A program made the translations under genes and the position numbers. A DNA stretch of 64,000 bases, from positions 1,426,001-1,490,000 of the forward strand of contig NW_020194628.1 of assembly GCF_002865645.1 (NCBI RefSeq). The letters run 5' to 3'. Positions 10,270 to 23,000 of the stretch are shown piece by piece. Under the pieces are notes generated by a model that was not told where the DNA came from, did no database searches, and saw only the letters and a list, made by a program, of their open reading frames with translations. The DNA is from Hyaloscypha bicolor E (lineage: Eukaryota; Ascomycota; Leotiomycetes; Helotiales; Hyaloscyphaceae). Each line of letters starts with the position of its first letter. The first letter of the stretch is position 1.

Positions 10270-12395
10270 ATGGCCTCTTCTAAAGAAGCACAGGTCGACC
10301 AATCGGACTTGAGAGAGACGAGCTCGGATGAGGTCAAGTTTGATGGATCGCTTGAATTCGTACATGAATATGGTGGCAACGATTCGAAGCCTTCCTACCA
10401 GGAAGCTTCTGGTGCTCCAGTAGAGAATATCTCTCCTCTTGGCCTGCAGGTCACGTGGTTCACAACCATATTCTTGAACATTGGGCAGATGATTGGAACC
10501 GGTGTCTTCTCAACACGCAAGTCTTTTTCATGCTCCCAACGCGATTCTTTCGTTTTAATGTACTTGGCACTTGCTTACAATGGCTCTCAACAGCTGCCAC
10601 AATCCTCAAAGGGGTTGGCTCTGTGGGCCTCTCTCTCGTATTCTGGACACTCGGCTTTGTAATCGCTGGCTCGCAACTTGCGGTTTACGTCGAGCTAGCA
10701 AGCTATTTCCCCAATCGCTCAGGAGCAGAGGTTGTATACCTCGAGCAAGCCTACCCTCGGCCTAAATATCTACTTCCGACCGCCTTGGTGGTTCAATCTG
10801 TCCTTCTTTCCTTCAGCTCATCCAATGCTATCGGTACTTACGCCCTATTTCTCTCTCAAATTGTGAAATACTGATATACTCGTAGTAATGGCGCAATATC
10901 TTCATGCTATAGGAGGCCATACCCCGACAGCGTGGCAGCTCAAGGGCCTGGCTGTTGGGTGCATGACCTTCATCATTTTATGTAAGCCATCTCTATCTAG
11001 GTAATTACTGCAGGAGCGACTATTGATGAAACTACATAGTGGTAATCTTTAGCACCAGGTGGTCTCTGCGAATCTCAAATGGAGTCGTAATCATCAAAAT
11101 CGTAACTCTGCTCTTGTCAGTGTCTCTGAACAGTGAAGTCTTCCTCTAAGCTTATCAACCTTCAGTATCAGCATCACCGGTCTCGTCGTCCTTGGCGGAC
11201 ACACACGAGTCAAGAATCCTCACGCCAATTTCAAAGACTCGTTTCTGGCACAACAGGCAACGGTACGGTTTATCAAATGCTCTGGTGAAAGTCAACTTTG
11301 CATACGCCGGATATACCAACGCATTCAACGTCGTAAACGAAGTCAAGGTCCGGATTCTCTCCCCAATGATCAACATTATATTCTAACGCCATCACAGAAC
11401 CCCATCCACACACTCAAGAGAACAGCACCCGCCTCCCTCCTCGTCGCCGCAACCCTCTACCTCCTCTGCAACATCGCTTACTTCGCCGCCGTCCCCAAGT
11501 CCTCCCTCAAAACCTCCAAGCAGCTCGCCGCCTCCCTCTTCTTCGCCTCCGTCTTTGGCTCCAAGAACTCGTCCCGCGCCCTCAACTTCCTCATCGCCCT
11601 CTCCGCATTCGGGAACATCATCTCCGTCATCATCAGATCCTCGCGCGTCATCCGCGAATGTGGACGGCAAGGCGTCCTCCCCTACCCGCGAGTCTGGGCA
11701 TCCACGAAGCCATTCGGCACGCCGCTCGCGCCGTACGTCCTAAAATGGGGTCTCACCGTGCTCATGATACTTGCGCCGCCTGCAGGTGACGCTTTCAACT
11801 TCATCGTGGACCTACAGTCCTACCCCTCAAATGTGTTCTTCTTCGCCACGACATTCGGACTGCTGCTGATCAGGAAAAGGCGAAGTAGGCTTGGCATCGA
11901 GGGGACGGAGTTCCGGGTCTGGAATGTGGCGATTGCCTTCTCGCTCGCGGTTAACGTCTTCATTCTAGTGATGCCGTGGTATCCGCCGCCCGGGGGGAGA
12001 TTTGGTGGCGATATGAGCTTTTGGTATGCGACATATTGTGTTGTCGGGCTTGCTATTTTGGTTTCCTCTTTCTTCCTCCTTCTCCTCCAATATTGATTTA
12101 TGCAGTCTTGAAATTTCGAATCGTAGCTGACAGAGGAACCCTCAGATTGGCAACTTGCGGCATCTACTACGCCTTCTGGATCTTCATCCTGCCTCATCTT
12201 GGTAAATATCGTATCAGGCAAGAAGTGCTGCTTCTAAGCGACGAGACGTCGAAAGCGCATCGTTTGGTCAAGATCCCGCTTGAGGAGCTGGAGGTGTGGG
12301 ATAGGGAGCATGATGTTCTGGGACAGAGGATAAATTTGCCTGGACATCAGTCTAATGATGACGGTAACGAGGTAGCGGAGAAGAAGGAGGTGTAA
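10270..12395 (+). pseudogene. MUP1-like (LAT family) amino-acid permease, frame broken
   Basis: Conceptual exons are 10270-10516, 10594-10833, 10886-10981, 11040-11115, 11166-11347, 11398-12060 and about 12146-12395. Landmarks of the high-affinity methionine permease group include GQMIGTGVFSTPATILK across intron 1, LAVYVELASYFPNRSGAEVVY, NAFNVVNEVK, LNFLIALSAFGN, VIRECGRQGVLPYP, LAPPAGDAFNFIVDLQ and the tail KYRIRQEVLLL. Intron 1 uses a GCAAGT (GC-AG) donor, with a TGCTTAC branch. The frame breaks twice. Near 11243-11262 an extra base separates ANFKDSF from YGLSNALVK. At the last intron (from 12061, weak GTTTCC donor) no canonical splice joins CVVGLAIL in phase with ATCGIYYAFW. The donor at 11348 (GTCCGG) is also poor. 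A functional gene would import amino acids at the plasma membrane. Either this copy is decayed or the assembly has indel errors here. Confidence 0.75.
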
Positions 12396-13107
12396 GGAAA
12401 CGGCTGGGATGTTGACCTTTCAAAGGAGCTTAACCTGTACTCACACCTGTTTTGAGTGGTTAAAAGGCTAAGCGAATGGAGAAAAGGGGCGTGCTCAGGG
12501 ACCGAACACTAGATTTGCGTATTATTCATCACAGAGTAGCAACCTTTGTCCCATAAGACAATTAAAATATATTCTGAAATACGACGTAGTCTTCATGCTC
12601 TCCTCCTTTCATTCGCAACATTCGAGGGCCCGGCGACGCAAACCCCGGAAAACGTCGTATATCTACCCTTCTAATTGGTCAGGAGCAGCTACCCAATGAG
12701 GAGAACCCTGCCATTTAGACAGAATCTTGGGAATCTATCCAGGGCGTATCCTCGGCGAGGGATATCTGGTCAAGCAGTTGGAGGCACGAATGCTCCTCGC
12801 CATAGTCTCAGCAAAAAGATTCAAGGTCCGTGGGGCGCCTGATTTAATTTGCATAACTCATCGACTCCGAGAGTCATATGTGAAGTTAGGCTCACAGTAG
12901 TGACAGAAGCATAGAAACCAAGCAACGTGCAGTGTAGTAGAAAAACGGACTTCACATTCGACGAAAAGTAGGAGACGTGAGAGGCTCCCTCAAAACAGAA
13001 ACATGCTAGCCTTCTTGGCAGCAAGCTCTTGTCACTACCACCCAAATTCCAACCCTCAACCAGCCCGCAAAGCCAACACTGCTACCTTCTCAACGCCGCC
13101 ATCACAA
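12396..13107. other. Intergenic region between convergent 3' ends
   Basis: No gene seen. The stretch lies between the 3' end of the permease (+) and the 3' end of the small membrane protein gene (-), so it is expected to hold both transcripts' 3' UTRs. Confidence 0.5.
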
Positions 13108-13567
13108 TCACCCAACCATCAACGCAACAGCAGTAAGCACCGCCCCTCCACCCTCCCACAACCCAGCCATCTTCCACTGACCACCTTGCGTCCAAAACAC
13201 CGTCGACGTCAACACCCGCATCGGCACCGTGAGGTAGAAGAACGCCCTGTTTTCCTGGTGCGCTGCAAGAGTATAATAAATCCCCATAGCGATTGCGGCC
13301 AGTGAATTCCCTTCAATCCACCCATCAGCGTTCTCCTCTCTCCCCAACTATCGGACTAGACAGTGAAGAAGCCGAAGCCACATTGCATTGATTTAGGAGA
13401 AAGAAAGACGAGGAAACGGGCAACGACTCACCATTAACTGCACCCACACAGCCCTCCTCCAGCCCAAGAGCCTGCGCCGCTCTCTCCGGGGAAGCCAAAT
13501 GCAAACACCCAGCCGCTAACGCCGTGGCTCCAAACGCATAGATCGTCCACGCTGCAATCGTAGGCAT
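13108..13567 (-). CDS. Small four-helix-type membrane protein, function unknown
   Basis: Two exons (13432-13567 and 13108-13310) flank a 121-bp intron with a GTGAGT donor and a TTGAAG acceptor, giving 112 residues. The chain is almost entirely hydrophobic. It has a first segment in AWTIYAFGATALAAGCLHL, a second in LAAIAMGIYYTLAA, a short loop with charged residues, then FFYLTVPMRVLTSTVFW, a GGQW loop and a final segment GGAVLTAVALMVG. I recognise this as a family of short fungal membrane proteins that is common as 'hypothetical protein'; no biochemical role is known to me. The ATG at 13565-13567 gives a complete, in-phase product, and no signal peptide distinct from the first helix is visible. 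Confidence 0.75.
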
Positions 13568-13840
13568 ATCGCCTTAATCCCCGTTTGTAATTACTTGTGG
13601 TAGAGATCAGGATGAGAAATGTTGTCGAGCAACCATTTAACTTAGCTTTGAGCAGGTAGGTGAGACGGGACGGCGGCGGCGGCGAGGTCAGCAGATGGCC
13701 TTTGCGTTTTTTGGTGAGACGCGACGGTGTGCTACGCGTAGATTGTGAAACCATGATGACTACCTTACCCGAGCTTATCCGCGAAAGTGAATGTAGCTAA
13801 ATGGCTGGCATCGATCGATTTGGCGGTAAGCGGCGCACTG

Positions 13841-14313
13841 GGTTAACCTGTGTGCTCCACCGGGTGAGTTACAGGGTTGCGAATGAGGACCCACCGGGTT
13901 ATTTCTCCCTGATTTTTGACTTAAAGAAAATCTACTTTTCAAGCTCAAGATAGAATCGGTTCTATAACGCTTTTATAACAGTTCATATACAGTTTGGAAA
14001 CGCTTAAGTTAGGGGGTTAGGGTACGGGTTAGTTAGAGTTTGCCGGGGGTCCGGGGGGCGGTAGGAGCCCCCCGCTTGGAAACACTTTAGAAATGGTTGT
14101 AATACAATTAGAAAATGATTGGAAAACAGTATTTGGGTTACTTACTATAAAGATATAGTTAATGTATAGCAAACAGGACACAGTAAAGCTGTATCCTGTT
14201 CGCTGTGCTATATAGACGGGAAGTTGATACCTGACGAAAATCGTAACTGGCTACTTTGAAAATGGTTACTTTGAACCCCTGTAATCTCACCCGGTGGAGC
14301 ACACGGGTTCACC
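13841..14313. mobile_element. MITE-like element with ~36-bp terminal inverted repeats
   Basis: The left end 13841-13876 and right end 14276-14313 are inverted copies of a sequence containing GTGTGCTCCACCGGGTGAG, with a few differences. The 400-bp interior is AT-rich, apart from one G/C-rich patch near 14040-14080, and has no open frame. Size, terminal inverted repeats and lack of coding capacity fit a miniature inverted-repeat transposable element. Flanking target-site duplications are not evident, so the true ends may lie slightly outside. Confidence 0.7.
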
Positions 14314-15177
14314 AGCTACGCTGTAGACTCCCAAATCTAGGGAGGTGATGTGCTTTTTACCTTACCCGACGATTGTGTACCGATTGGTGCTCGAAGAAAA
14401 CGATCGGACCCCCCGGGCAATTTGCTCGGTCACTTTGACACATCTCACTCTCAAGATTCGTTTCGAATATCATGGGATATTCTTTCCTCTATAATCTTCC
14501 TCTCTTTCAAATGAGGTGGCGGACAACATGACGTCGGGAATGAGGAGACGCTCAAAAGGGGAACTCAATCGGTTTCTCTCTTCTCATTCTACACTGGATG
14601 ATATTGTGCTCCAAAGTAAAATCAATCCTGTTCTTCAGACCCACGCGTCACAAATCCTGGATTCTCTACCTCGCCTCACTTAAGCGGCCCTCTCTTGATA
14701 AGCTCGTTCGAATGTTCCGCGAGCGCCCACGGTGTCATGCACTTCGCCTTTCCCCCATTCACCATCTCCCGCCCCCTTTCACGGTCCACCAACGTCTCAA
14801 AGAGCGTCCCCGGGTTCTCAATGACCGCCCTTGAGAATCGGCAGGGTTTCAAATGATCCATTCGTCAAGCATACAGTTATATACATACATACATCAGGGA
14901 TATCGCCAAAAGCAACCCGGCATAACCAGCATGCAAACTGATTGAGCAAAACGACCCAACTTAAACGATTCGCTGCAAACAAAGCTAAGCAACAAAAACA
15001 AAAACAAAAAGGAAAATCACTCAAAGGCATTGATGAGTATTCGCTTTCATAAACGACCAACGCAGATGAGAATGTACATCATAGAGTTCCATTTCTTGTT
15101 TCTTTCCTTTCCCTTTTTCCTTCCCCATTTTACTTGCATTATTTCCATCATGATAGGATTACGTGGTAGCATGGCAA
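14314..15177. other. Intergenic region, with one uncertain short ORF
   Basis: No confirmed gene. A minus-strand open frame at 14676-14861 (61 codons) reads less like noise than most, with a segment TLFETLVDRERG and TPWALAEHSNELIKRG. It has no start context, exon partner or family I can name, so it may be the tail of a lost gene. The right part is the 3' flank of the KDEL gene. Confidence 0.4.
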
Positions 15178-18100
15178 TCATAGCTCATCCTTAGCACTCG
15201 GTTTGGCAGAGGCCATCACACTGCTCACGCCGCTTGCGAAGTCCTCCATTCCCTCACTGGCTTGCTTGATATACTCGTTAGCTCCCTCTCCTGCAGATGC
15301 TGCGAAGTCGGCGAGCTTGACGCGGGCAGATTCCACCGCGGCGCTAAGCCTTGATTGTGCGCTCTCTACCACACCCTGTTCCTGCCCGTATATGGCCCTG
15401 CTGATTACTGCTGTGGCAGAGGCATATCTTTCGGCAGCAGCGCTCGTGGCGCTTTCGTAAGTTCCGGTTTGCGTGCCCCAGATGGCTTCTGAGATTGCCT
15501 TTTGGGCCGAGGAAGCTGCGTCTGTGATGGAGCTTTGAGCTGCTTCGGCGTATCCTGTGGTTGTACCGTAGAATTGGATGCTTGCAGCCTCGACGGCCTC
15601 ATTAACACGAGAGGATGCAGAATCAAGGATGGCTTCGACGGTTGGGGGTGGGGTAAAAACTGAACTGAAGAGGTTGTAAACGCTCTCTATGAAATCCGGT
15701 TCTTTGCCAGACACCACCTCACTAATGAGAGATTGAATTGCGGAATACTGAGATGCAACGCCATCAGTTGCCTGTGCTGCGTATTCCATAGCCTCGGAGA
15801 ACGGTCTTTGGGTGATAAAATATGGCGTAGGTGCACCGTAGATCTGGCTGCTAGCTTTCGTAATGAGTGCCTCCCAGTTTTCACTTGCGGCTGATGCAGC
15901 TGACTCGGCCCAAGGTGTTTTCGTTGGCATGACGGCCGAAGAGGCAGCGTTGATAAAGTCAGAGTAGCGAGCGTGTGCCATGCCAACGCCAGCATAGTAT
16001 TGCTCTTGAATTTGGTCCAGAAGCTTTTGTTGGGTGGGGGTCGGAGCATTGAGAGAAGCAATGTAGCTTTTTGCCTCTTCATATTGGGCAGATGCCACAC
16101 TGAGGTCATCTGACAGTCTCGACTGAGCCGTCGATGACAGTGACTCCCAAACAGATTGGTATGCAGGGGTAGGAGTTCCATAGACGACGGTTGAGGCAGC
16201 TGAAACCGCGTCTTGTAATCTTGCGCGAGCTGCTGCTACGGAATCAGTGTAGGCTGTTTCCAAAGAACCGAGGATCTCTTGATGGTAAGGTTTTGGTTCT
16301 CCTGAAATCTGTGCCGAAATAATAGACCGGGCGTGTGCAAAATTGTCACTAGCCCTTGATAGAGCAGCACTGTAAGCTTCTGTAGCTTTCGCAGCAATTG
16401 AGTCCGTGATTCGCTTATCATCAGAGTCATCTACAATATCCTCAGAAACGATCTGTCTGGCTGGTACTTCTGCTGCCATGGCGCCTCCCCATACTTTCTT
16501 CGATCCAGTGCCTGATGCGGACGCTGCGGAGCTGATTGAACTCGAGGCAGAAGTGGAACTTTTCGATAACGAGCTTGTGATTGAAGATGTGGTAGAGCTG
16601 AGCGAAGCAGATGCTTTCAAGGCACCTTCCGAGAGTTTGCTGTGTCCGGACGAGACTGAGGAACTTGCTGCGCTAGATAGGCTGGACGCTGATTCTGGCT
16701 CTTTCCCAACAATGGAAGATGAAGCATTTTCGGACAAACTGTTCCTACTCTTGGTGCTCCCTTCCGGAGAGCCAAGGACGGAGCTTGATGCTTGGTCCAT
16801 GATGCTGCTTCCAGAAGCTTTGGCAACAGATACCGCGCTCTCCACAGTCCCTTGCGAAGTTCCAATGATTGAACTAAGGCTGCTTGCGCTTGAACTTCCG
16901 ACTGAGATAACGCTTTCGGCGCTTCCTTGAGGAGTTCCCACAATGCTCGCAGATGCTGACGAAACTGCACTTTGGACGTTTTCGATTTGCGATGCGGCAA
17001 TTGATGAGGCGATAGAAACCACAGATTCCACAATTCCTTGCGATGTTGGGGCCACAGCCTCGCTGAGCTCGCTGACCTTCTCCGCCACTTTCTTGGCTAC
17101 TACTGCAGCAGCCGTGGGCATGATTTTCGTGCTGAAGTCATCGGACGAATCTCCAGCTGAGATCTTCCAGCGGCCAGTCTCTTTAAGACGTGCCAGCTCT
17201 TTCGCAGCATCCTCGGCGATGGCCATTGCCTGACTCTCCACCTCTTCTGACGCCGCTCGAGCCTTTTCCAGTCCTGGGTGCTCAGTCAAAACTTTCTCCA
17301 CATCAGTTCGCCACTCGTCAAACTTGTTCTTCAATTGATGGTATTTTTTCCAATCTTTGTGCGTAATACCATCAGTCCAGGCCCACCTCATACCAATTTC
17401 CTGTAAACCGAGGTCCCGAATATTATCAAGGATTTCGAATGTGGTTTCCGCGGATTGGCTCACAAGAGAGTTCGCCTCTCGGTCATAACTCTGTCTCCAC
17501 GTCCGAACGGCCTGCGCCTTTTCCTTGATTGCGACACCAGCCTTGCGAACGGCAGCATTTAGGGCGTCTTCCGATGTTTCAATGTCCTTGTCATCTTTGA
17601 CAATAGAAATAATGCTCTTTTTCAGAGTTTGGAGGCTAGATTTAACAGTCTCTTCCAACTGAATAACGAGAGCCTTTCCTACACCCTGAGCTTGATTTTG
17701 AATAAGCCTGTCGGTTATCTCAGTGATACGTTCCTCTAACTCATCTGAACCTTCATCAGCAGCCTTTGCGAACTTCTCTTGCCAAGTTTTGAGATCTTTA
17801 GCAACGACTTTTTGTGCGTTTGCCATTACGTCTTTGGCTTTGGCTTCTTGCTCACTGATTTGAGGCTCGTGGGTGACACCAGGAACCGGAGGAGCCGTCG
17901 AATGCGCCGAGGCAACGGAGGACAATACCGAAGAGAATGACTCCGTAGCAGCAGAAGCCGATGAAGAGCTGAGAAACATTAGTCGAGCTTTCCTTCAAGC
18001 TTGCACTACGACACTAACCTGTCCACTTCATCAATCAAAGCCTTCAATTTCCTGCCGTCACGATATCTCCCCAGACGCTCACCAATGCGAACTAGTTGAG

Positions 18101-18901
18101 GCTCGACGTTCTCGCCGTACAGTATACGCAGCTTCGGCCAAACGGTTCGATCCAGGAAAACGGTGGCGGTTGTCCAAGCCCATTGCGAGTAAGGGATTGC
18201 AGTGTTAAGGGCAAAGCCATTTGCCACACCATAGCCCTGAACGGCGTAAGGTTCGATAGTGGTGTATGTTGGAAGAACAAACTCGTAATATGTCTGGAGC
18301 GCGTTGGTCTTCGCAAGGTCATAATATGGGCCGGCTGCTGCAAAAGCTTTCTCGACATGCGGGCCCAGTGTTTGGTCATATTTCTCCTTCGCGATGCCTT
18401 GGTATTTCAGAACCTGGGGCTGTAAGGTCTTCTCCCATTGAGCTTGACCAAAAGCTTGTGCTTGCGCCACCCGAGGAGCGCCATATTTCAAGCCCAGCGC
18501 CTTCGCGGGTGTAATTATTCTCTGATCAAGGGTATCATAGTATGGTTGAGCGGCATCGACGTACGGGGCGGCGTATGTATGGTAGTACGGCTCGAGGTGG
18601 GGAGCTACAACAGAGCGTAGCTGGAAATATGGTTTGCAGATTTTCGGAGAAGTATCTGTGAGGAGATCGCTCGTGGCAGGACATCGGATTAATATCGTAA
18701 TAATCGAGTACCAGGTGAGAAGTCTATAGAACGGTTAGGTTCTTGCAAGACAGCCCTGCGTATGGAGCCTTACCTAGAAATAGCGCTGAAGAGATTGAAT
18801 CCCTTTGCTGTCTTGACGGGCTTCGACCGCGGAGCATTGGCAGAGCCATTCATCCCCTTCTGGCTTGGCTCAACTGGCCGTCCATTACTTTCTGCTGTCA
18901 T
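15178..18901 (-). CDS. Long Ser/Ala-rich repeat protein with N-terminal hydrophobic segment and C-terminal KDEL
   Basis: Exons 18774-18901, 18019-18723 and 15178-17968 are joined by two 50-bp introns (GTAAGG and GTTAGT donors), giving exactly 1207 residues. A ~43-residue polar N-terminus is followed by a hydrophobic segment (LLTWYSIITILI), probably a signal anchor. A Tyr/Pro/Ala-rich helical region follows, with repeats of the type PYY-x-AAPYV. A long coiled-coil-like charged section comes next, then a Ser-rich stretch. The C-terminal ~480 residues repeat a module of roughly 50-60 residues: amphipathic Ala/Ser helices punctuated by an aromatic-Gly motif (VYGTPTP, IYGAPTP, FYGTTTG, IWGTQTG, IYGQEQG). 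The last residues are AKDEL, the ER-retrieval tetrapeptide. Together these suggest an ER-associated protein or one on ER-derived surfaces. I do not recognise a characterised function. It is transcribed divergently from the Doa10 gene. Confidence 0.8.
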
Positions 18902-20025
18902 CTTCTACAGCATGCAGCCTTCGGAGGAGGTGATACCAGCTTCGAGAGTCGCGTTGGATCTGCCCTAGAAGAGGAGAGAATGTGGTGAAGTTCTGGGGGA
19001 GCTTTGCCGAGAGAAGCTTTGGCTCAAACGTCAACGCCGACCGAATCTGAAGTCAATGGACCCTGGTGTCTCGCAGTCGGACAAGAGAGGGCTGCTGGAG
19101 ATGCGGAGGTTAATTAAAGATGCACGCGACAATGAAGTGTGCGATATTATCAGGAGGTGTCTGAGTCTGTCTGAGTCTTGATCTTGTTAGTTATCACAAG
19201 CTGATGGCTGCAACCACTCAGGAACTAGTGCATGTGCGGATCTCCTACAGACGTCATGGGGCAGCTAGGGGCTTTAATACCTGATATTTTGTACTCAACA
19301 ACAAGACATTAGTGATGGAATGTGGGCGATGACTGTGGAATACTATTTCTATGATAACAACTTTTTTTAATAAAAAAAATGAAGTTATCCGTAGCCACGG
19401 AGGGTTGTAGTGACTATTTAGCATGTAAAGCCGTGTCTGTGTTGCCAGCTTTCATCTTTACCTCCTGCAGAGCTCTGATGCAACGAGATGTTTCACAATC
19501 ATCCCATTTGCTGCTTCAGGGATATCCAACCCCAACCCTCCTGGCTAAAATGACTTGTAGCAGTTTCACCTCAGGAGAAATGTCAGATATTACGCACTGA
19601 CTCATGATAAATTTTATGATCAGATTCAAAGGATGTAATTGAAACATTGCGCACGTGATGCTTCGGTTGAATAGTTTCGCCGGCCCGAGGCTAAGGGAAC
19701 GTTTGGCGCCAGACTCCCCATGAACATCTAGACGGCCTCAAAACGAAGCTGGTAATTTAGAATAACCACCCCACGCGGCCTATACTCACTACCTCCATCT
19801 GCCCTCGACGCACAAGCAGTGGTACTCCTCCAACCCTCAATCTGCCCGCCATTCCACGTTGCCACTGGGCGGCAAACCCCCGTAGGGCTGAAGATTAACG
19901 TACATCTCCCGATGGTTCTTCAACATCATTCAAAGTAAGGCCTTGCCTTTTGTTGATACGCTCCCCAGTTCAACATTTCTTTGTCTCTAGACGACGCTTG
20001 CTCCGCCGTTACGATAGTGGCTACC
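18902..20025. promoter_or_regulatory. Divergent promoter region (KDEL protein / Doa10)
   Basis: About 1.1 kb between two divergently transcribed genes whose products may both act at the ER. A CACGTGATG element lies near 19653. Upstream of the Doa10 ATG, a GTAAGG at about 19934 and a CTCTAG at about 19990 could bound a 5' UTR intron. No coding frame is seen. Confidence 0.45.
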
Positions 20026-23000
20026 ATGGACGACCTGTTGACCCCAAGCCCTGCGATGCACGATCCTCCTCCTGACCTCATGAACGACCCGCAATATGCG
20101 ACAAATACTGCGAATGGTGAAGATGGGATGGGGGATGCAGACACTTGCCGGATATGCAGAGGAGAAGGCAGCGATACAGAGCCTCTATTCCATCCGTGCA
20201 AATGTAGTGGGAGTATCAAGTATGTCCACCAGGATTGCTTAATGGAGTGGTTGTCACACTCGCAGAAGAAGCACTGCGAGCTGTGTAAAACCGCTTTCAG
20301 ATTCACGAAACTCTACTCTCCGAATATGCCGCAGACGCTACCAATCTACGTCCTCTTTCGGCACGTCATCATCCACACTGTTAAGAATATCACTACTTGG
20401 CTACGGTTCTGCCTCGTGGTCACAGTGTGGCTAGGCTTCCTCCCATACATTATTCGACAAGTCTGGAGGTTACTATTCTGGTTCAGCGATGGAGGCTGGC
20501 CGCCCCATTACCTTTCGATAGATTCAACCCGAAATTCCACGGCGATGAGAGCACTTGAGATGGCCCGAGAACTGCAGTTGGCCACACTAACTGGAAACGG
20601 AACATCCCCAGTGACCCCGTTTCTTGCAAGTCAGACAACTTCAGCCAGTGTTGGCGGTGTTATGAATAAGCTCGTCCGATTCCTCAAGCCAGTTTCTCAA
20701 ACCTTGAATGTTAGCAGCGCCGATCCTCTCGCCGCCGGTCTCTTCAAGTCTCTCTACTATGGTTTTGGAATGTCGAAGGTTGTGATTCCGGAAGACTCTG
20801 GGACGAACGCAAACGTCTCGCAGCTCCTCACTAGCCACTCTCCCACATCTCGAAATCCCTCACTATTGAGTGAAATCCCGGTTTTGAGGAATTTGACCAG
20901 GAACTCCTATTTCAACCAGCTAATCATCACGATTGCGGAGGGTTATATTATCACAATCCTAGTTGTAGTTTGTTTTATACTCGTCTTCTTGATTCGGGAA
21001 TGGGTCGTCCAGCAACAGCCAGGGATTAACATGGGGGCTGGATTCAACGCAGAATTTGCTGCACCTGAGAGACCAAGGGAACAGCAAGTAGTACCTGAGC
21101 CGCGCCCATTGCCTAATGGAGTGGATATCCAAGAGCCTAGGGACATTGGACAACGACCAATGGCACGACCACGCCGACGAAATCCTCACTTAGGAGACGG
21201 CGATGATGCGCGGCCCGCTCGACAGAATTTGGACCCGGAAAATGGGCCAGATCATGAAGCAGAAGTTGGGCCATTCGCGAACCGCCCGACTCCTGTAAGG
21301 GACGCATTGTCACCAGCGGCAGAGATTCAAAGAGCACTCACGGAGGAGCCAAGGATGACAGAAGAGTTCCTCGCCATTTGGAGACGTGCAGACAGTGACC
21401 CCAAGGAGGTCTTGCGTATTATCGAGACAGAAAATAAAGGGGACCAACTACGTTATTGGGTTAATGCTATGAAACTCCTCCAAACTCCTTCTCCAGCATC
21501 GCCAGCATCGCCAGCCCTGCCCGCCTCGTCTCCAGATCCTCCTGCAGGTACCGTTGCAGGTACAAGCACTAGAACCCCCGAAGTTCCCGCTATTAGCTTT
21601 ACCAGCTCTGAGAATAGTAGCACCGATGATTTGGGGAAGCAGTCAGCCAGTGACGGAAGCAGTGCTAGCTCTGAAAGTTGGGTCGAGATTCCGAAGCCTC
21701 CCGCACTCCTACATCACAACAGTACTTCCGTCGAGCCAAACGCAGAAATCACCCAGGCGTTTGAATATCGCCCTCTGGACAAAGGCAAAAATCGGGCGAT
21801 TGAAGGCCCAGAACCCTCACTTCCTCAGAATGATTCCTCTGATAAGGAGAACACCAGACCAGCACTGAATCCTTTTATACCCGAATCGGCAAGTAACCTT
21901 TGGACCTCCTCGGCATCCGGTGTTTCTTTTTCGTCAAGTACTTCTCGGCCCCGAGCTATCTCCGATGGACCGCAGACGAAAGAAAGCATATTAACCAATA
22001 ACTGGAATTTCTCAAACCTGCCAGACGATGACAACGTCGACTATAAGTTTTCGTGGAATAAAGGGAATGACACACCTGCCGAGATCTCCAGAGCAGCACC
22101 TGGTCCAGCCTCCTCAGCTCAAATCACTGAACCAGAAAACCACATTCACGACAGTCAGGCATGGAAGGCTGCGCAAGATTTGCGGGTCCAACAAGCCATC
22201 GCAAGAGGTAGAGAAGTCCATAAAACAGCGTTGGCGGGTCATGAATCTGCCAGCTCACTCCACATGGAAAAGAACGACGCAGAAGCTGCCACAAATGAGA
22301 AAGAACATTCTGTTGAGACACCCGATGAGTTCGTATATCGACCCATAATATTGGACGAGGCCGTCGAACTCTCCGATTCGGACAACGAAGCCGAACCAGA
22401 TGAAGCCGCACCACCAATTGTGCTCCCAAATGATGTTTCACCTCCGGAAACCAGAGAGCCGGTCCTGGCTCGCCCGGCAGAACCTCAAGGCCTCTTGGCA
22501 AACATTGCAGACTTTTTATGGGGAGGCGTTGGTGACGATAGGCCTCAAGAGGAGCAAGGCGCAAATGACGAACACATTGTGCAAGATCTTGCTGCCGAAG
22601 CCCCTTTTGTTCCCGTTGTCCATCAAGACCCTTTCGACCAAGGAGGTGAATTCGCCGAACAAGATCGCGAGGTTGTCGAAGCTGCAATTGCCGCTGGCAT
22701 AGATCCAAACGATCAGGATGCAATCGACGATGCAGAGGACTTTGAAGGCATTATGGAGCTTGTCGGAATGCGTGGTCCTATTTTTAGCCTCGTTCAAAAC
22801 GCCTTGTTCAGCGCCTTCCTGTTAGCACTTACTGTCGCCTTTGGTATATGGATCCCCTACAATATCGGAAGAGTCTCGTTGTTACTCTTGGCCAATCCCG
22901 GACCTGCTTTCAAGCTTCCTATGAGACTCATCTTCGGGCTTGCGGCCCTCATGCAAGATTTAGCATTGTCGTTGATGGGCGTTGTGTCGTGGTGCTTGAT

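Noticed and set aside
19981..20025. Upstream extension of the Doa10 frame to a TTG at 19981
   Set aside because: It has no ATG and overlaps a probable 5' UTR intron; ACCATGG at 20026 is a better start.
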